Made by a program: the position numbers and the translations under genes
The notes under the pieces: generated by a model
The model's database searches: none
The model's input: only the letters and a program-made list of their open reading frames with translations
What the model was told of the DNA's origin: nothing
In this document: positions 6,454-7,428 of the stretch, piece by piece
How the letters are laid out: the number at the start of each line of letters is the position of its first letter
How positions within the stretch are numbered: position 1 is the first letter of the stretch
NCBI GenBank assembly: GCA_948742005.1
Contig: CAPYQR010000077.1
Span: 242 to 7,669, forward strand
Direction: 5' to 3'
DNA length: 7,428 bases
Origin: an uncultured bacterium
GTDB taxonomy: Bacteria; Cyanobacteriota; Vampirovibrionia; Gastranaerophilales; Gastranaerophilaceae

Positions 6454-6468
6454 ATTTATATATTTATT
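6445..6468. terminator. Possible weak AT-only hairpin between convergent gene ends
   Basis: Arms AATAAATA (6445-6452) and TATTTATT (6461-6468) form an 8-bp inverted repeat around an 8-nt loop, covering both stop codons of the convergent genes. With only A-T pairs the stem is weak and could arise by chance, so a terminator role is doubtful. No better terminator is visible at this junction. Confidence 0.2.
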
Positions 6469-7428
6469 ATCTTTCGGGTGTTTTTCTGTCAGGTCTTACA
6501 TCTTTATCACCAGCTTGTTCGTCTTTAGGAGCTTTTGGTTCATTTTGTGCAAGCTGGATATTATTTTGCTCATCTTTTTTTTGCTTTGGTCCTGCTAAAG
6601 CACCGCCTGCAGCCTGCAGAATTGTACCTGCGCCATCCATTGCAACTTTTGATAACCCGCTTCCGCCAAGAATCAGAGTACTAATGCCTTTTACAAGTCC
6701 TTTTAAAGATTTATCCGCCTGCGCTATGTCTTTAGCTCCCTTTGCACCCTCCATAGCACTTTTTACACTCTGAATTGCTTTTGTTCTTGTTTTAACAGCT
6801 TTTATTCCGCTTACACCCATTTTTGCAACCTGAACCCCGCCAAAAACGGATAATCCACTGTCGAGGGCATTTCCCGCATCATCGGCATAATTTTCAAAAC
6901 TTTGCTTTGCTTCATCATCAGTTTTTGCATTTTTTAACTCATCTGTGTGTTTAAAAAAGTTTCCGATGGTTTTAATACCTTTAACAATTCCTGTTCCTGC
7001 CGCAACAACGCCGATTCCGACCAACGCTGCCGCTCCTGCAGGCACTGCCGCGACTGATGCTAGCACTCCTGTCGCAACTGCAGCCGCCCCGACCGCTGCG
7101 CCCGCAACCAAACCAACACCGTTCTTTTTAACAAAATTTATCGTGTTATCTTTGATTTTGTTACAAAAAGCTCCAACGCTTTCTTCGATACTTAATTTAC
7201 CATCATTCCAACCCATATATTCTTCATTTTTAACGTTTTTATACGCATTATCAAGTCTATTAAGATATTTTTCCTGTGTTTTTCCACTGAAATCATTTTT
7301 AATATCTTTATAAATTTCACTTCCTGAAACAGATTTATATGAATCCATAATTTTTACAAAATTTTCATCGGATAAATTTTCCATAATACTCTCAACGAAT
7401 TCATCTGCCGTACCAAGCCTGCCTGCTG
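6467..7428 (-). CDS. Annexin-like repeat protein with Gly/Ala-rich hydrophobic segment, partial (5' end beyond right edge)
   Basis: The minus-strand frame ends with TAA at 6469-6467 and stays open to the right edge, giving 319 visible residues. An ATG at 7384 could serve as a start for 305 residues, but the 14 codons above it read on smoothly as protein, so the true start is probably outside. Visible residues 1-58 look like an annexin repeat: RLGT (3-6), G35, D41-I-K43, D45 and S-G48 match the spacing of annexin repeats, including the 38 residues between the GT and the acidic Ca2+ ligand. A Gly/Ala/Val-rich hydrophobic stretch follows (visible 103-148), long enough for two membrane-spanning helices with small-residue packing. 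Then come an acidic helical part, further Gly/Ala/Lys amphipathic helices (about 190-280) and a charged Lys/Asp/Gln/Pro tail (last 40 residues). Function unknown. Membrane binding or insertion is the natural inference, and export by the neighbouring apparatus is only a possibility. Confidence 0.82.
   Translation of the reverse strand, partial: AGRLGTADEFVESIMENLSDENFVKIMDSYKSVSGSEIYKDIKNDFSGKTQEKYLNRLDNAYKNVKNEEYMGWNDGKLSIEESVGAFCNKIKDNTINFVKKNGVGLVAGAAVGAAAVATGVLASVAAVPAGAAALVGIGVVAAGTGIVKGIKTIGNFFKHTDELKNAKTDDEAKQSFENYADDAGNALDSGLSVFGGVQVAKMGVSGIKAVKTRTKAIQSVKSAMEGAKGAKDIAQADKSLKGLVKGISTLILGGSGLSKVAMDGAGTILQAAGGALAGPKQKKDEQNNIQLAQNEPKAPKDEQAGDKDVRPDRKTPER

Noticed and set aside
6945..7313. 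Plus-strand open frame rich in Pro, Ala and Thr
   Set aside because: It lies antisense to the Gly/Ala-rich part of the minus-strand gene, and its composition is the mirror of those codons. It has no ribosome-binding site and no recognisable domain.
1..7428. Recoded TGA (non-standard genetic code), since no gene here ends in TGA
   Set aside because: All reading frames are complete with the standard code and none needs an in-frame TGA; a preference for TAA is expected in AT-rich DNA.
1..7428. CRISPR arrays, tRNA or rRNA genes, insertion sequences
   Set aside because: No regularly spaced repeats, no cloverleaf-type sequence, and no transposase motifs or terminal inverted repeats were seen on either strand.

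Overview
The window is an AT-rich stretch of bacterial DNA (roughly one third G+C by eye), with short intergenic gaps and co-directional gene runs. It combines a Gram-negative style flagellar/type III export apparatus with the two-gene (AccA + AccD) bacterial acetyl-CoA carboxylase carboxyltransferase. This fits a low-G+C bacterium with a flagellum or a flagellum-derived secretion system. A gut Vampirovibrionia/Gastranaerophilales (Melainabacteria) genome is my best guess, but no marker gene here proves it and other low-G+C lineages remain possible. Every complete gene ends in TAA or TAG, and the standard code fits throughout.

Layout, left to right. (1) Positions 1-538, minus strand: the 5' part of a membrane-anchored protein with a von Willebrand factor A (VWA)-like fold and a MIDAS metal-site motif, cut by the window edge. 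(2) A 160-bp divergent intergenic region. (3) Plus strand: an unrecognised 118-residue polar protein whose end overlaps a YkgJ-type cysteine-cluster protein. (4) A clear TTGACA-type promoter, then accD and accA (fatty acid synthesis, carboxyltransferase subunits). (5) After only 39 bp, in the same direction, fliP, fliQ, fliR and flhB, the membrane core of the flagellar/type III export gate. (6) Convergent with flhB, on the minus strand, a gene running off the right edge. Its visible start reads as an annexin-like repeat, followed by a long Gly/Ala-rich hydrophobic segment and a charged, probably disordered tail.

How the genes work together: AccD and AccA form the carboxyltransferase that makes malonyl-CoA together with biotin carboxylase and BCCP, which are not in the window. 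FliP, FliQ and FliR build the export gate, and FlhB wraps it and switches substrate class by autocleavage at its NPTH motif. FlhA, the other gate component, is absent here. No terminator or obvious new promoter separates accA from fliP, so the metabolic and export genes may be co-transcribed from the promoter before accD.

The most interesting items are the annexin-like repeat in the right-edge gene, an 11-nt element (CGGATAGAAAW) found just before two start codons and tandemly duplicated at fliP, and changes at normally invariant positions of AccA and in the FliP methionine gasket. No tRNA, rRNA, CRISPR array, insertion sequence or attachment site was seen.
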